Notes under the pieces: generated by a model
Database searches by the model: none
What the model saw: the letters and a program-made list of their open reading frames with translations, nothing else
What the model was told of the DNA's origin: nothing
Origin: Eucommia ulmoides
Taxonomy: Eukaryota > Streptophyta > Magnoliopsida > Garryales > Eucommiaceae
DNA: 64,000 bases
Assembly: GCA_016647705.1 (NCBI GenBank)
Contig: CM028336.1
Span: forward strand, 15,427,380-15,491,379
Direction: 5' to 3'
Made by a program: the position numbers and the translations under genes
In this document: piece by piece, positions 13,016 through 23,492 of the stretch
Layout of the letters: the number at the start of each line of letters is the position of its first letter
Numbering within the stretch: position 1 is the stretch's first letter

Positions 13016-13629
13016 TTAGATAGATATCTTCTAAAAATGTATATTAGATACTATTTTGAATCTCGATTGTGTTACTGGGATATTTTTGGATATAAGTCAT
13101 ATAATCAATCTTGTAATCTTACGTTTAAGACTTGTATATGTAAAAATGTTTCAATATCAAGTATTAATTAAAAGGTATTCTTAATATTATTCTTGTAAGT
13201 ATATCTTTATCGATGTAGCCCTTGAATGTTGAGCAGACCGTCTGTCTATTTTTTATGTGATTCCATAGGAGAATACTAAGTACATTTGGTTTCTCGATTT
13301 TCTAAATGTTCCTAGTCGGCATTGGATTATTGAAAATGATTTTTGACAATCTAGGCTAGCTTGATCCGATAGTTTCTCTATGAGAAATGTGAGTCTTAAT
13401 ACATTAGTATGAGATATTGGAACATCTTCAAGGGGACTTACTAAGTGGTAATAAAGGACCGAATATGATCATTCTTAATATCCTACATGGTAGTTTTGCT
13501 TGAGTCAAAATATGATATCTGAGGTGTGATGTATTCTGTGAATTATTGTACATGAAGCATTGTATATTACATGTGTGGGTTGCTATACTTTGAAAATACT
13601 AAATTTTGGTCCTAACCATTTGACTTCAA
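13016..13629 (+). mobile_element. Partial copia LTR next to the pol remnant
   Basis: Sequence from about 13,200 to 13,620 aligns with the part of the neighbouring LTR from 13,740 onward, including a worn version of the same hairpin near 13,325. It is probably the 3' LTR of the 12.06 kb pol remnant. Confidence 0.5.
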
Positions 13630-13873
13630 TGTTAGAGATAAACCCATTTATTGTTGGAGATAAGCCCTATAAATAACTCTAGACGAGCTTGTTTCTAGTA
13701 TCAATCTCTAGTAATAATAAAAGGTATTTTGAAATTATTATTATTTAATAATATGAATGTTACTATAAACCTTGAATCTTGAGTAAAATGTTTGGCTATT
13801 TAATGTGATTAAATAGGAGGAGACCAAATATATTTTGTATCTCGATATTCTAAATTGTTTCCAGTCGATATTA

Positions 13874-13900
13874 GATTGTTGAAAAGAGTCTTCAACAATC
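13874..13900. other. Perfect hairpin in the copia LTR
   Basis: GATTGTTGAA pairs with TTCAACAATC around a 7-base loop. The same 10-bp stem with a different 7-base loop is present in the minus-strand LTR at 8,295-8,321. It may be an RNA structure in the LTR transcript. Confidence 0.7.
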
Positions 13901-14066
13901 TAGACTAGCTTAGTCCGATATTTCCCTTTAAGAATGGTGTGTCTTAATACACCAGTATGACATATTGGAACATCTGCAGGGGACTTACTAAGTGTTAGTA
14001 TAAGGACAAACATGATCATCCTTGATATCCTACATGGTACTTTTGCTCGAATCAAAATAGGATATA

Positions 14067-15172
14067 TGTTAGCCCCTAACAAAGCTGGAGGGCCAATTGG
14101 CACGAACATGGTGCACTTTACTACTGGACGTGGTGCGGGCGGCACTAACGAAGGCATTGGAAAAAATGCACCAACCTGGTGCAACTAAATGGACAACGTT
14201 GCAGCACAACACCAGCGGGTGTTGGGCATTGTGTTGGGCGATCCTGAGTGCAATGCTAGGATCAGTGTTACGTGGGTACATGGCAATGAGCAAGACCTTG
14301 GCACGCGGTTAAGGAAACGAGAGCCAAGATGCGGCAACATGTATTGAAGAAACAAAGAGACGTTAGACCAAGCTGTTAGACACGCGTTGGCAAAATGGTG
14401 CGCCATTGGGCAACGTGGATGAACGTTGGCGGCATTGGCAGAGGGTATCAGAAATGGATTTCATGGGGAGTCATGGGACCAATGGAAGGCCTTAGTGTAG
14501 TACCAAGGTAAAATGGCACAACAGTACGTTGTGGGTAGGGTCATGCGCGGGACGTAACATACCGTTAGCCGGTGGTGCATTCCGATGCTAAAAATGCATA
14601 CGAGACGTTGGCATGTCGTTGGGCGCAACGACGCAGCAGATGCAACGGAACGACATAATTGTGTTGGGTAATTGAGACTTAGCTGATTGGCAAATTTCAG
14701 TTAAGAGAAGCAGTTTCATGGCATATGCTGATCATGTGGGTCAGTTATGGAGCATTTTTGGTGGCTGAACATAAAACTGCCCATGTAAACGGCCATACCA
14801 AGTGTCTAGATTCTGTGGGGAAATTTATGCATGTTTGCCTAGCAGTTAGGGGTTGTTAACTGTTGTTGTTGTTGTTGTCTATAAGTACTGTAATTTTGGA
14901 TTTGTTATGGGTAGAGCAGTGAGTTATGATGTTCTTGTCACCCTTAAGCCAGAATTCTATATGTTTGTTTCCTTGTTTTGATTGAGTAATAAAATGAGAT
15001 TGGCTGCGACTGTAAATGTTGTGTTTTATACTGTTTTCTAGGACGTGCGAGTGCGTCTGCATGGGTATGACAGTGGGCTGTTCGAGAACCATACGAGCGG
15101 TTGACTAATTGTCGGTGTAACTAGGCCATTACTCGGTTAGAAAATGTGTGGTGAAAATTAAACCGTATGACA
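14067..15172 (+). mobile_element. GC-rich solo-LTR-like insertion
   Basis: The insertion begins TGTTAGCCCC and ends CGTATGACA. It is flanked by ATATA and ATATC, close to a 5-bp target duplication, and interrupts the copia LTR. It is far GC-richer than the surroundings, holds a TATA-like 'ctataagta' near 14,879 and has no coding domain. I read it as a solo LTR of a third retroelement family. Short open frames inside are chance. Confidence 0.5.
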
Positions 15173-15635
15173 ATATCTATGATATATTCCGTGAACTTTT
15201 GTTCTTGAGGTACTATATATTATATGTATAAGTTTTTATACTTTGATAATACTAAGTGTTTTTCTCTAACCATGGGCTTTCATATATTTTCATTGGGTAG
15301 AATGGGACATGCATGGTAATATACGAATATGAAAGAAAGGATTTGCTACTCATAGAAAGAAGATACATGACCTACGTGATTTGATTTAATATAACTCACC
15401 CAAGCATCTGATCAAAGTAGTATGATAATTGTAATGAGATTCCAAAGGAATTATATTAGCAATCAAATACATATTATTGGATTAGAGTTTTTTAACTTAA
15501 CCACACCTTGTTGGTCCTTTTAGATATAGAGATAGAGATATTGTGGAATACACATATCATACCTGAGGGTATTGTTTGATTAAATTCTTGCAAACCAGAC
15601 ATGGCTGCAATATGGGAGATGGTGTCACTCACATT

Positions 15636-16192
15636 TAGGGATGGTTATGGGCCGATCTGGGCCGGGCTCGGGCCGGGTTTTGACTAGGGTATTACAAAAA
15701 AATGTTATGCCCTAACCCGGCCCGGCCCTATGATTGGGCCCTAATTTTATGCCCAAGCCCAACCCTACAAAAAAAAATTAAGCCCAGGCCCGGTCCTAGC
15801 CCAGCCCTATAATTTTTTATTTTTTTTTAAATTTAAAAAACTAAATACTAAAATTACAAAATGACCCCTCAATTCTCTCTCTATGAGAGGAATGAAACTA
15901 GGGTTTGCTAAATTATCTAACTAAAATTGAAAATTATAAATTGACCCCTCAACTCTTTCTCTATGGATATATATATATAAAATATATATTTTTTATATTT
16001 AAAAAAAGTTCGGGCCGGGCCGGGCCGGCCCTAAACAAAAATGATCAAGCCCTAACCCGGCCCTAAAAATGAATGGGCCTTAGTCTTTAGGCCCTAACCC
16101 GGCCCATGGGCTCAAACACCAAGCCCAAGCCCTAAAAAAATAGGGTCGGGCTGGGCGGGCCGATCGGACCTCCGAGCCCATGACCATCCCTA
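15636..16192. mobile_element. Non-autonomous hAT element, GGGCC/GGCCC-rich
   Basis: Terminal inverted repeats TAGGGATGGTTATGGGC and its near-complement at the right end enclose 557 bp. They are flanked by a perfect 8-bp duplication CTCACATT (15,628-15,635 and 16,193-16,200), the size typical of hAT. The interior is rich in alternating 'gggcc' and 'ggccc' words near both ends, so the element could fold on itself. No transposase is present. Confidence 0.85.
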
Positions 16193-16950
16193 CTCACATT
16201 TGGAGATAAGCCTTAAGGGAAAAAACGATTTTCTTTTGGAAGGGCAAAATTGTATTTTTTTTCAATTTTTATTGATTAATTGATTTGTAAAATAAATAAT
16301 TAAATAATTAATTAATATTTTTACCATCCATCTTTTGGTATAAACATAATGGGTCATACAAATAGAAAGTTGAGGTTAGAAAAATCCCTAAAAAGGGAAA
16401 GGATAGTAATGTTGAACATAAGACGTTCAGGGGTGAAAGTGAAATTAAAGAAAAAAAAAAAAGGTCCAGGGTTGTGAATTCTGGACAAGATTTATAAGGA
16501 AGTGGAAGCCTAATGGTCGTCCAATCATCATAGAATAGGATGCACCCTATTTAGTCGCCCCCTCCCTCAGTTCTCTTAGTCTCTTGGGTTTGTGAGATTA
16601 ATTTTCCTTTCTGCACCACTGATTTGAATCTTGCTATCTCTTAGATTCAAATTAGAGTTTCCTTAGAGTCTTGAAATTAGATACCAGCCTATAAATACCA
16701 AAGACGCTATTATTTTTTAGGTTCTCTGTGTAGATACTATTAGAGGTGAGATATTTATGTCACTTCTAATAGAATCAACCTCTTGTACCTGTTTTTGTTC
16801 GTTTTCAGATGCTCTTGGAAGAGTTTTCTTCAATCCCACCTCGAGAATTACCGAATTAGAGGTTGAAGCATCAAAAGAGATATATTTATTAAAATAGCTT
16901 TACTATTACTTGCATATTTATTTTAATATTAATACGGATAGATTTGGCTT

Positions 16951-17215
16951 AAGGAATTAGATATTGGATTATGATTTTTTTTTAATATTCGGCTGCATAA
17001 ATCTGATAGTTTTAATATCCGATCCCTTCATGGATTTCACATAAAAATTGAATTTTTTTAAAGATGAATGCTACTTTGACTGTCACATTAAAGAATGTAC
17101 CTCTCTTGTTGCAAATATAACTGTTAGAGAAACTTCATCAACCATAAAATTTCATTACAAGCTTATGTTACTGCAATGTTTTCTGCTTCCATGGTTAATA
17201 ATGCAACAAATTTTT
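16951..17215. other. Short unassigned stretch between copia pieces
   Basis: It may be the start of the interior of the copia element whose LTR ends near 16,950. No domain is recognisable. Confidence 0.35.
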
Positions 17216-19450
17216 GTAGCCTAGATTGCCACAAGACTGCTCCCCCTACAAAAGTAACCAAGTATCCTAATGTAGACTCTCATATCGATATCACTTGCCA
17301 TGTGTGCATTTATATACCGTTCTAACATAGGTTTTCCATTGTTGAAACATAAACAGACCCTGAAGTGCCTCTGAGATACCTGAAAATTCATTTTACTACT
17401 GCTCATTGCCCAGATTTGAGAAAAATTGACTTGCAACGCTAACTGCATGAGCAATATCTAGCCTAGTGCATACCATGGAAAACATTAAACTGCCAATTGT
17501 TGAAGTATAAGGTACTTTATTCATTTCATCCATGTCATTATCACTTGAAGGACATTCACTTGAACTTACTTTCAAGTAGAGAACTAACGGATTTCACCTT
17601 GCTCATATTGAATCTTTTAAGAACTTTCTAGTTATATCTTTCTTAAAACGACCAAAGCTTTCCATTTTACCTTTTCCGAGTGATATTCATCCCAAATATT
17701 TGTCGGTCCCAAATTTTGTCATCGCAAAAGTCTTGCTAAGATCTTTCTTCTAATTTAGACTCTTACTTGAATTCTAACAAACAATCATCATATCATCCAC
17801 ATAAAGTAGGAGATTGATGAAGTCACTATCTGTGAACATCTTGACGAACACACAATGATTTGAAGTACTCCTCGTATACCCGTGATCCATCATAACTGAG
17901 TTCAACTTCATATACCACTTCCTTAGAGTTTGTTGAGTACGTACAAACGTTTCTTTAATCGACATGCAAACTTATCTTTACCTTTGACTTTGAATCCTGT
18001 TGGTTGCTCCATATAAATTTTCTCTTCCAAATCCCTTGCAGATATGTTGTCTCACATCAAGCTATTCAATCTCTAAATTCAAGCAAGGAATTGACCCAAG
18101 CACACCCCATTTGAAGACATATTAACCACTGGATAGAAAATTTCGTCAAAATCGACCCCTTTCTTTTGTCCCTTCACAATAAGTCAAGATTTGTATCTCA
18201 AATGTGAGTTATTATATTTAGTTTTTAATTTATAAACCCATTTATTCTTTAAAATTCTATTGCCTTTAGGAAGTTGTACCAAGTCATGAATGTAGTTCTC
18301 ATGCAAAGACTCCATCTCTCCTTATATGACTTTGCTCTACTCAATTTTGTTTTTACTCGATACGACTTTTTCATGGATTTTTAGCTCCCCCTATATATGA
18401 GCATCACATACTCATTAAACCAATATTTTGTAGAAGCTCTTCGATCCCTATTGTACCTTCTCAATTGAACATCAACTGAAATAGATGGAGATGGCTGCAT
18501 GCGCACCATTTCATCACCCGCACATGCTTCATCGATAGTCTCAAGGAAATATTCTTCTGATTGGTTTGTCATAAGGGTTGGAATTGGATCTAAGTTGAAT
18601 GGTTACTCGGAATAGGGTTTCAATTTTACACTTTTCTCAACATCCTTGATAGTATGATCTCTGTGAAAAATCATATTCCTACTACGAATCATTTCCTTGG
18701 CCATTGAATCCCACAATTTGTAGCTAAAGTTTTCATGTGAGTATCCAAAGAATATGTATGTTTTTTTTTATTTTCATTAAGCTTGGATCTCTCATCTTTA
18801 AAAACATGAACAAATGCCCTGCATCCAAATACCTTCAATTGCTTTTAGAAGATCTCTTTTCTGGTACACACACTTTTTGGGATATCTCCATACAAATGAA
18901 CTGATGGAGATAAATAAATCAAGTCAACTTTAGTTCTCATTGCCTCACCCTAAAATGACTTAGCTAACTTTGTGTGGGAATACAGACTCTTGATTCATTC
19001 ACAAATAGTTCGATTAATTCTCTATCGACAACTCCATTATGTTGAGGGGTTTTAGGCATACGTTTCTCAAGTTTGATGTTGTATTTCCTATAGTATTCCT
19101 CAAATGGGGCTCTGTATTCAGCACCATTGTCTGCACGCACACACTTGAGTTGTCTTTCTATTTATCTTTCAACTTTGGCGTGAAAATACTTGAACACCTC
19201 CAATATTTGGTCTTTAGTTTTCAAAGAATAAACAAATATTTTTTGAGCAAAATCATCAATAAATATAATAAAATATAAAGGACCACCAAGTGTTTAATAT
19301 TTGATGAAACAAATATCTGTATGCACCAAATCTAAAGCATGATATCTTCAAGATGGATTAAATTTATGAAATACAATTATATGTTGTTTACCAGTGAAAC
19401 AACACATACAAGTTTTTAACTGACGTACCTTTTACACCTGTCAGGAGTTA
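17216..19450 (-). mobile_element. Ty1/copia pol fossil (integrase, RT, RNase H)
   Basis: On the minus strand I recognise integrase near 19,000-19,200, with an RADNGAEY segment and a TPQHNGV segment. The integrase-RT connection is at 18,380-18,700. RT with LLLYVDDMMIV is near 17,774-17,960, and RNase H ends near 17,220. gag is not seen. The fossil carries many breaks. Its LTR lies upstream on the same strand at 19,620-22,378. Confidence 0.85.
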
Positions 19451-20373
19451 TTTTCTGGCGAGCATGTTAATGGAACCAGAGATTAACATTACTATATTTA
19501 CGTAGCAGAATAAAAACAATTAATATCATGTTCGTTTAAGTCGGATCCATCCATATCAACATAAAACAAATATAATAGGCATAAATTAAATCATATTTAA
19601 TTTTATTACCTTTTTCAGTTTTCATTTTCAAATCCGATAGTTCATGAGGCACGAAATGAGAAGGCACTTCCAAGAGTAGATAAATTTGATCAGGTATGGG
19701 CAATAGAGATATGGTTCTCCTAAAAGCAAAAACTTAGAACGAAAAATAATCTTGAAATTTCTAATAATTATATTTTATTCTCAAGATACTAAGATTGATC
19801 TGATTTGAATCTAGGTAGTATTAAAATTTAAATCAATAATGCAAGCATAGAAAAAAAAAATAGAAATCTCAAACACACGAAGGTATGAGCAAAACTAGCA
19901 TAGGAGGTGGCCATTATTGTCTTACCCCTTTTATATTATCTATCCAAGGTTCAAAACCCTAACCTTATTTTGTATTTGTATTTTGGACACCGAACTTTCA
20001 AAGGTTCAATATTACTACCCATTTCTTTTTCAAGGACTTTTCTAACTTCTATTTTCTGTTGTGTGTGACCCTTTAGATTCATACTAAAAGCAAGATGGTG
20101 AAATTAAAATAATTTACTAATCAATTAACCAATTAAAATTAAAATAATTATAATTTCTTTCTTCCAGGAGAAAACATTTTTTTTTTCCAAAGGCATTTCG
20201 TCCGACTGTAAGTCACATTTACCCACATATCACAACCATGTCTAATTTGAAGAAATTGCACCAAAAGAATGTCCTCAAGTACAATTTTTGTATTATACGA
20301 TCTCTCTATCTTGTATTCCTGAAAGGACCAAAAGTTTTGAAAAAAGTCAAAACCCCTAATCCAATTATATGTA

Positions 20374-22013
20374 GGGAAATTTAATATATATAGTCCTTAA
20401 AAGATATAGAAATAATAATATGGACCTCCAACTACTATAATTAATTTTTTAGTCCCCACGGATTTTTAGAAAATAGTTCTCTATTATTTGACCATCTTTT
20501 TTTTATTATTATTTACATACAATATCATTCTATAAAAAAAAAAAAAAAAAAAAAAAAAGAGAGAGATATGGATATTCATATTTTTTATTTTGCTATTTTT
20601 AAAAAATTTAATACATTTTCACGTTTTCTATTGATGTGAATATTCATTGTTTTATATGAACAAAATTATGTTTTTTGTTATATTTACACATTTTGGACAA
20701 AAAATAAAAATTAGTGAATGTTCATATTAATGTCTGACAATTATTATAAATAGCCGCCGGTTGTCTTCCTAAATTAACGCAAACACTAATCCACTTCTAA
20801 TTTAACCTACAATCATTTTTTACTAATTTACATAAATTGTCATTCTGTAAAATATAGCGAGACATGAATATTCTTATTTTTATTTTGATATTTTAAAATA
20901 TTTAGTACATGTTTATGGACTAATTATGTTGCTATGAACGTTCGCCAAACCACAATGAATATTTTGCCAAAAAACATCTTGATATAAACATTCACAAAAC
21001 AACGACAAAATCAATAGCAAAACATCCACAGTGAATAAACTAACTCCAAACAAAACAAATCAAAACAAATATGATATAAACGTTCACCAAACCACAGCAA
21101 AACATTCACTAAAAAACACTGCATAAACACTCACAAAGAACAAAACAAAATTATTTTGAACAAATCAAAACAAATGACAATTTATGCCCAAAAAAACACA
21201 CACAAACATTCGCAAATGAATAAACAACAACCTCCATAAAAATCAACAAAAAAATCGTATGAATGTTCACAAATCTGAATGTGGATGTAAAAATAAATCA
21301 ATAGAAAATTCACATCAACATTCACGATGATCTGAATATTCAGATGAAAAAATAATCAACTCAAAAATTCACAAACCTAAAAATGTTCACATGAATATTC
21401 ACAGTGACGAGCAGATCTGAAAATTTTCAAATCTGAAAAATCCAGATCTGAAAATTTTCAGATATGAGAAGGAGATAGAGAGATGGACGAGTAAATCTGG
21501 ACAAACGCTGTGCAAAAACGCGGTGGACGAGCCGATCTGACCGATGCTATAGACGAACGCGGTGGACGACGGCGGTCGATAAGCAATTCCGAGGTGGACG
21601 AAACGGCGATGGACGAAATGTGGGTTATGAGACGCTGTCGACAACGGCTACTGTAGGTTGAGAGGGAGAGATGCATTGAAATAGATATGGAGAGAGAGAG
21701 TACTATAGATTAAGAGGGACAAAGCACTCAAAATGAATAGAGAGAGAGAGAGAGAGAGAGAACGGCCGTCGATAACTAGAAATGGATTAATTAAGGTCTG
21801 TAAATTGAGAGAAAGAGAGCACTCAAATGAATAGAGTGAGGGAACGACCTGTATGATAGAGATTAGGGTTAGGGTTTTTAGTATTTATATAAGAGCATAT
21901 TTGTCCATTCATTATTTTTTTTAACTACCAAAGGATTAAATAATAATATTTTTGCTTTAAATGTTTATTGAGGAGAGTGAGTGTGAAATTTGGACTAAAC
22001 ATTAAAAAAACTC
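20374..22013. mobile_element. Non-autonomous Mutator-like element
   Basis: A perfect 9-bp duplication TTATATGTA (20,365-20,373 and 22,014-22,022) flanks 1,640 bp that interrupt a copia LTR. The ends, GGGAAATTTAATATATATAG on the left and a related but diverged sequence on the right, resemble plant MULE termini. The interior has no MuDR-type transposase. A GC-richer section near 21,480-21,660 has overlapping short open frames without recognisable similarity; it may be captured DNA. Confidence 0.7.
20536..20559. repeat. Poly(A) run
   Basis: A run of about 24 A residues followed by GA repeats, inside the Mutator-like element. Confidence 0.8.
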
Positions 22014-22378
22014 TTATATGTACATTGATTGATAATATAATTTCTTGTAGACCAATTAAAATCTCATCCCAACCGTCACATTATTTTGGTTAGAGGTTTG
22101 GGTAAATTATAAATCTAATCACATAGGTCACGTCTCTCTTTGTTAAGAATGATAGGATCTTATATTGTATAATCGCACATTCATATGTATGTCTGTATGT
22201 CCCATTATACCAAATTAATTCATTTACAATCTCGTGACTAGAATACAACAGTTAGTGTTATCAAAGTCTAGCTACCAATATATGTAACATATAGTACCTC
22301 AAGTTAAAAAATCATAAATAAAATCATATCTCAAACATCATATTTTTCATTGAGCAAAGTTACCATGTAGAATATCTT

Positions 22379-22501
22379 TTTCCAAGTGAATATATATACA
22401 CCCAGAATCACTTGGTTGTATTTAAGTAAAATTATTTTCCTAATGAAATAAAACTATTGCATACCGAGGAAAAAGTGTGTGAATCCTATGAGATACGCCA
22501 A

Positions 22502-22545
<44 letters not shown>

Positions 22546-22600
22546 TTACATCATTCAAATGTCAAACATTACATTATGCTAATGTCATTAGCGTTGTTCA
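22379..22600. other. Short stretch with (AAT)n microsatellite
   Basis: An (AAT) repeat of about 14 units at 22,502-22,543. No gene. Confidence 0.7.
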
Positions 22601-23183
22601 GAAAAGAGCCGAACTGAGAATTATGTGTTCAAGCTCGGTTCATTTATTTTCCTTACTATTCAAATTCGAGCTTAATCAAGTTTTAAAATATATATACATA
22701 ATAAAATTAATTATTTATAGTTGTTTCTTCAAAATATATATACAAAATTCAAATATTTAATTTACTAGCAAATCAAAATATAAAAATTATAAAGAATCAA
22801 TGTAAATTTTTAAATAATCAGTCTATTATAGTAATTAAATAAGTTAAATTAACTCTTATAAAATTAAAATTTAATTGAATTAAACTTTAAAATAATTTGA
22901 CACAAAAGATAATTTACAATTTTTTTATAGTAAAAATATAATACAATATTTTGATTTTATATTATTCGAATTGTTCACGAATATTAACGAGTTGAGTTCA
23001 AACATATCATATTTTTTTTATTTGATAAACTTATTTATTTAACAAGCTGAACTCCAACATATGATATTTGTTTATTTGATAAACTAACTTATTTAAAAAC
23101 TCAAGCTTGGTTCATTTATTAAATGAACGAGTTTCTGGCAAACTACTATCGAGTCGAGCTCGAGTAGTTCACAAACAGCTTGG
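22600..23183. mobile_element. Worn inverted-repeat element (MITE-like) beside the SBE1 3' end
   Basis: The left part has 'gagccgaactgag' and 'caagctcggttcattta'. The right part has 'aagcttggttcatttatt' and 'gagtcgagctcgag'. These give partly inverted ends of a type common in plant MITEs. No target duplication is clear. The right end meets the SBE1 polyadenylation signal. Confidence 0.35.
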
Positions 23184-23189
23184 TTTATT
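23184..23189 (-). terminator. SBE1 polyadenylation signal AATAAA
   Basis: AATAAA on the minus strand lies about 142 bp beyond the stop codon, a plausible distance for a plant 3' UTR. No other close signal is as good. Confidence 0.55.
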
Positions 23190-23330
23190 GGTACAACCAA
23201 ATGTTTCCTTCGAAAAAACACTGCCATATATACAACAGGTACAAAGTCAGACATCTGATATGTCCTCTACTTGTGAACCTTAGGCTTCAATCATAGACAG
23301 CCCAGGTCAGCCTCATTATCTTCATCAACT

Positions 23331-23492
23331 TCATGCCTCATACATGTCCATGTCCCCCTCAGTTCCTGTATCCGCCTCCTCCTCCATAATGCCCGAATTA
23401 TCCTCAGTTCCTGTATCCGCCGCCGCCGCCGCCTCCATAATGCCCGAATTATCCTCATTTCCATCTACAGTTTCCTCAACTCTGTAGTAAGC
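23331..23492 (-). CDS. SBE1: SBE1 exon 14 (acidic C-terminal tail and stop)
   Basis: 53 codons and TGA. After AYYRVEE it encodes a Glu/Asp-rich tail with a tandem repeat: EDNSGIME then five Ala and DTGT, followed by [15 protein letters not shown]. Tails of class I enzymes vary between species, so this is probably neutral. The intron before it is 2.75 kb. Confidence 0.92.
   Translation of the reverse strand, partial: AYYRVEETVDGNEDNSGIMEAAAAADTGTEDNSGIMEEEADTGTEGDMDMYEA

Larger units (their letters stand above)
13630..16950 (+). mobile_element. Ty1/copia LTR fossil carrying two nested insertions
   Basis: The LTR begins TGTTAGAGATAAACCC and, without its two insertions (14,067-15,172 and 15,636-16,192), is about 1.65 kb long. 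It matches the minus-strand LTR at 8,603 to 1,590. Its right end is approximate; about 0.25 kb of unassigned, perhaps internal, sequence follows. Confidence 0.6.
19620..22378 (-). mobile_element. Ty1/copia LTR fossil interrupted by a Mutator-like element
   Basis: The same LTR as at 8,603-1,590 and 13,630-16,950 is recognisable through shared blocks such as 'cccctaatccaattatatgt' and 'acatatagtacctcaagt'. It is split by the element at 20,374-22,013. It sits upstream of, and in the same orientation as, the pol remnant at 17.2-19.45 kb. Confidence 0.65.

Noticed and set aside
14069-14406. Cluster of overlapping open frames on both strands
   Set aside because: Due to the high GC content of the solo-LTR-like insertion; no frame has a recognisable domain.
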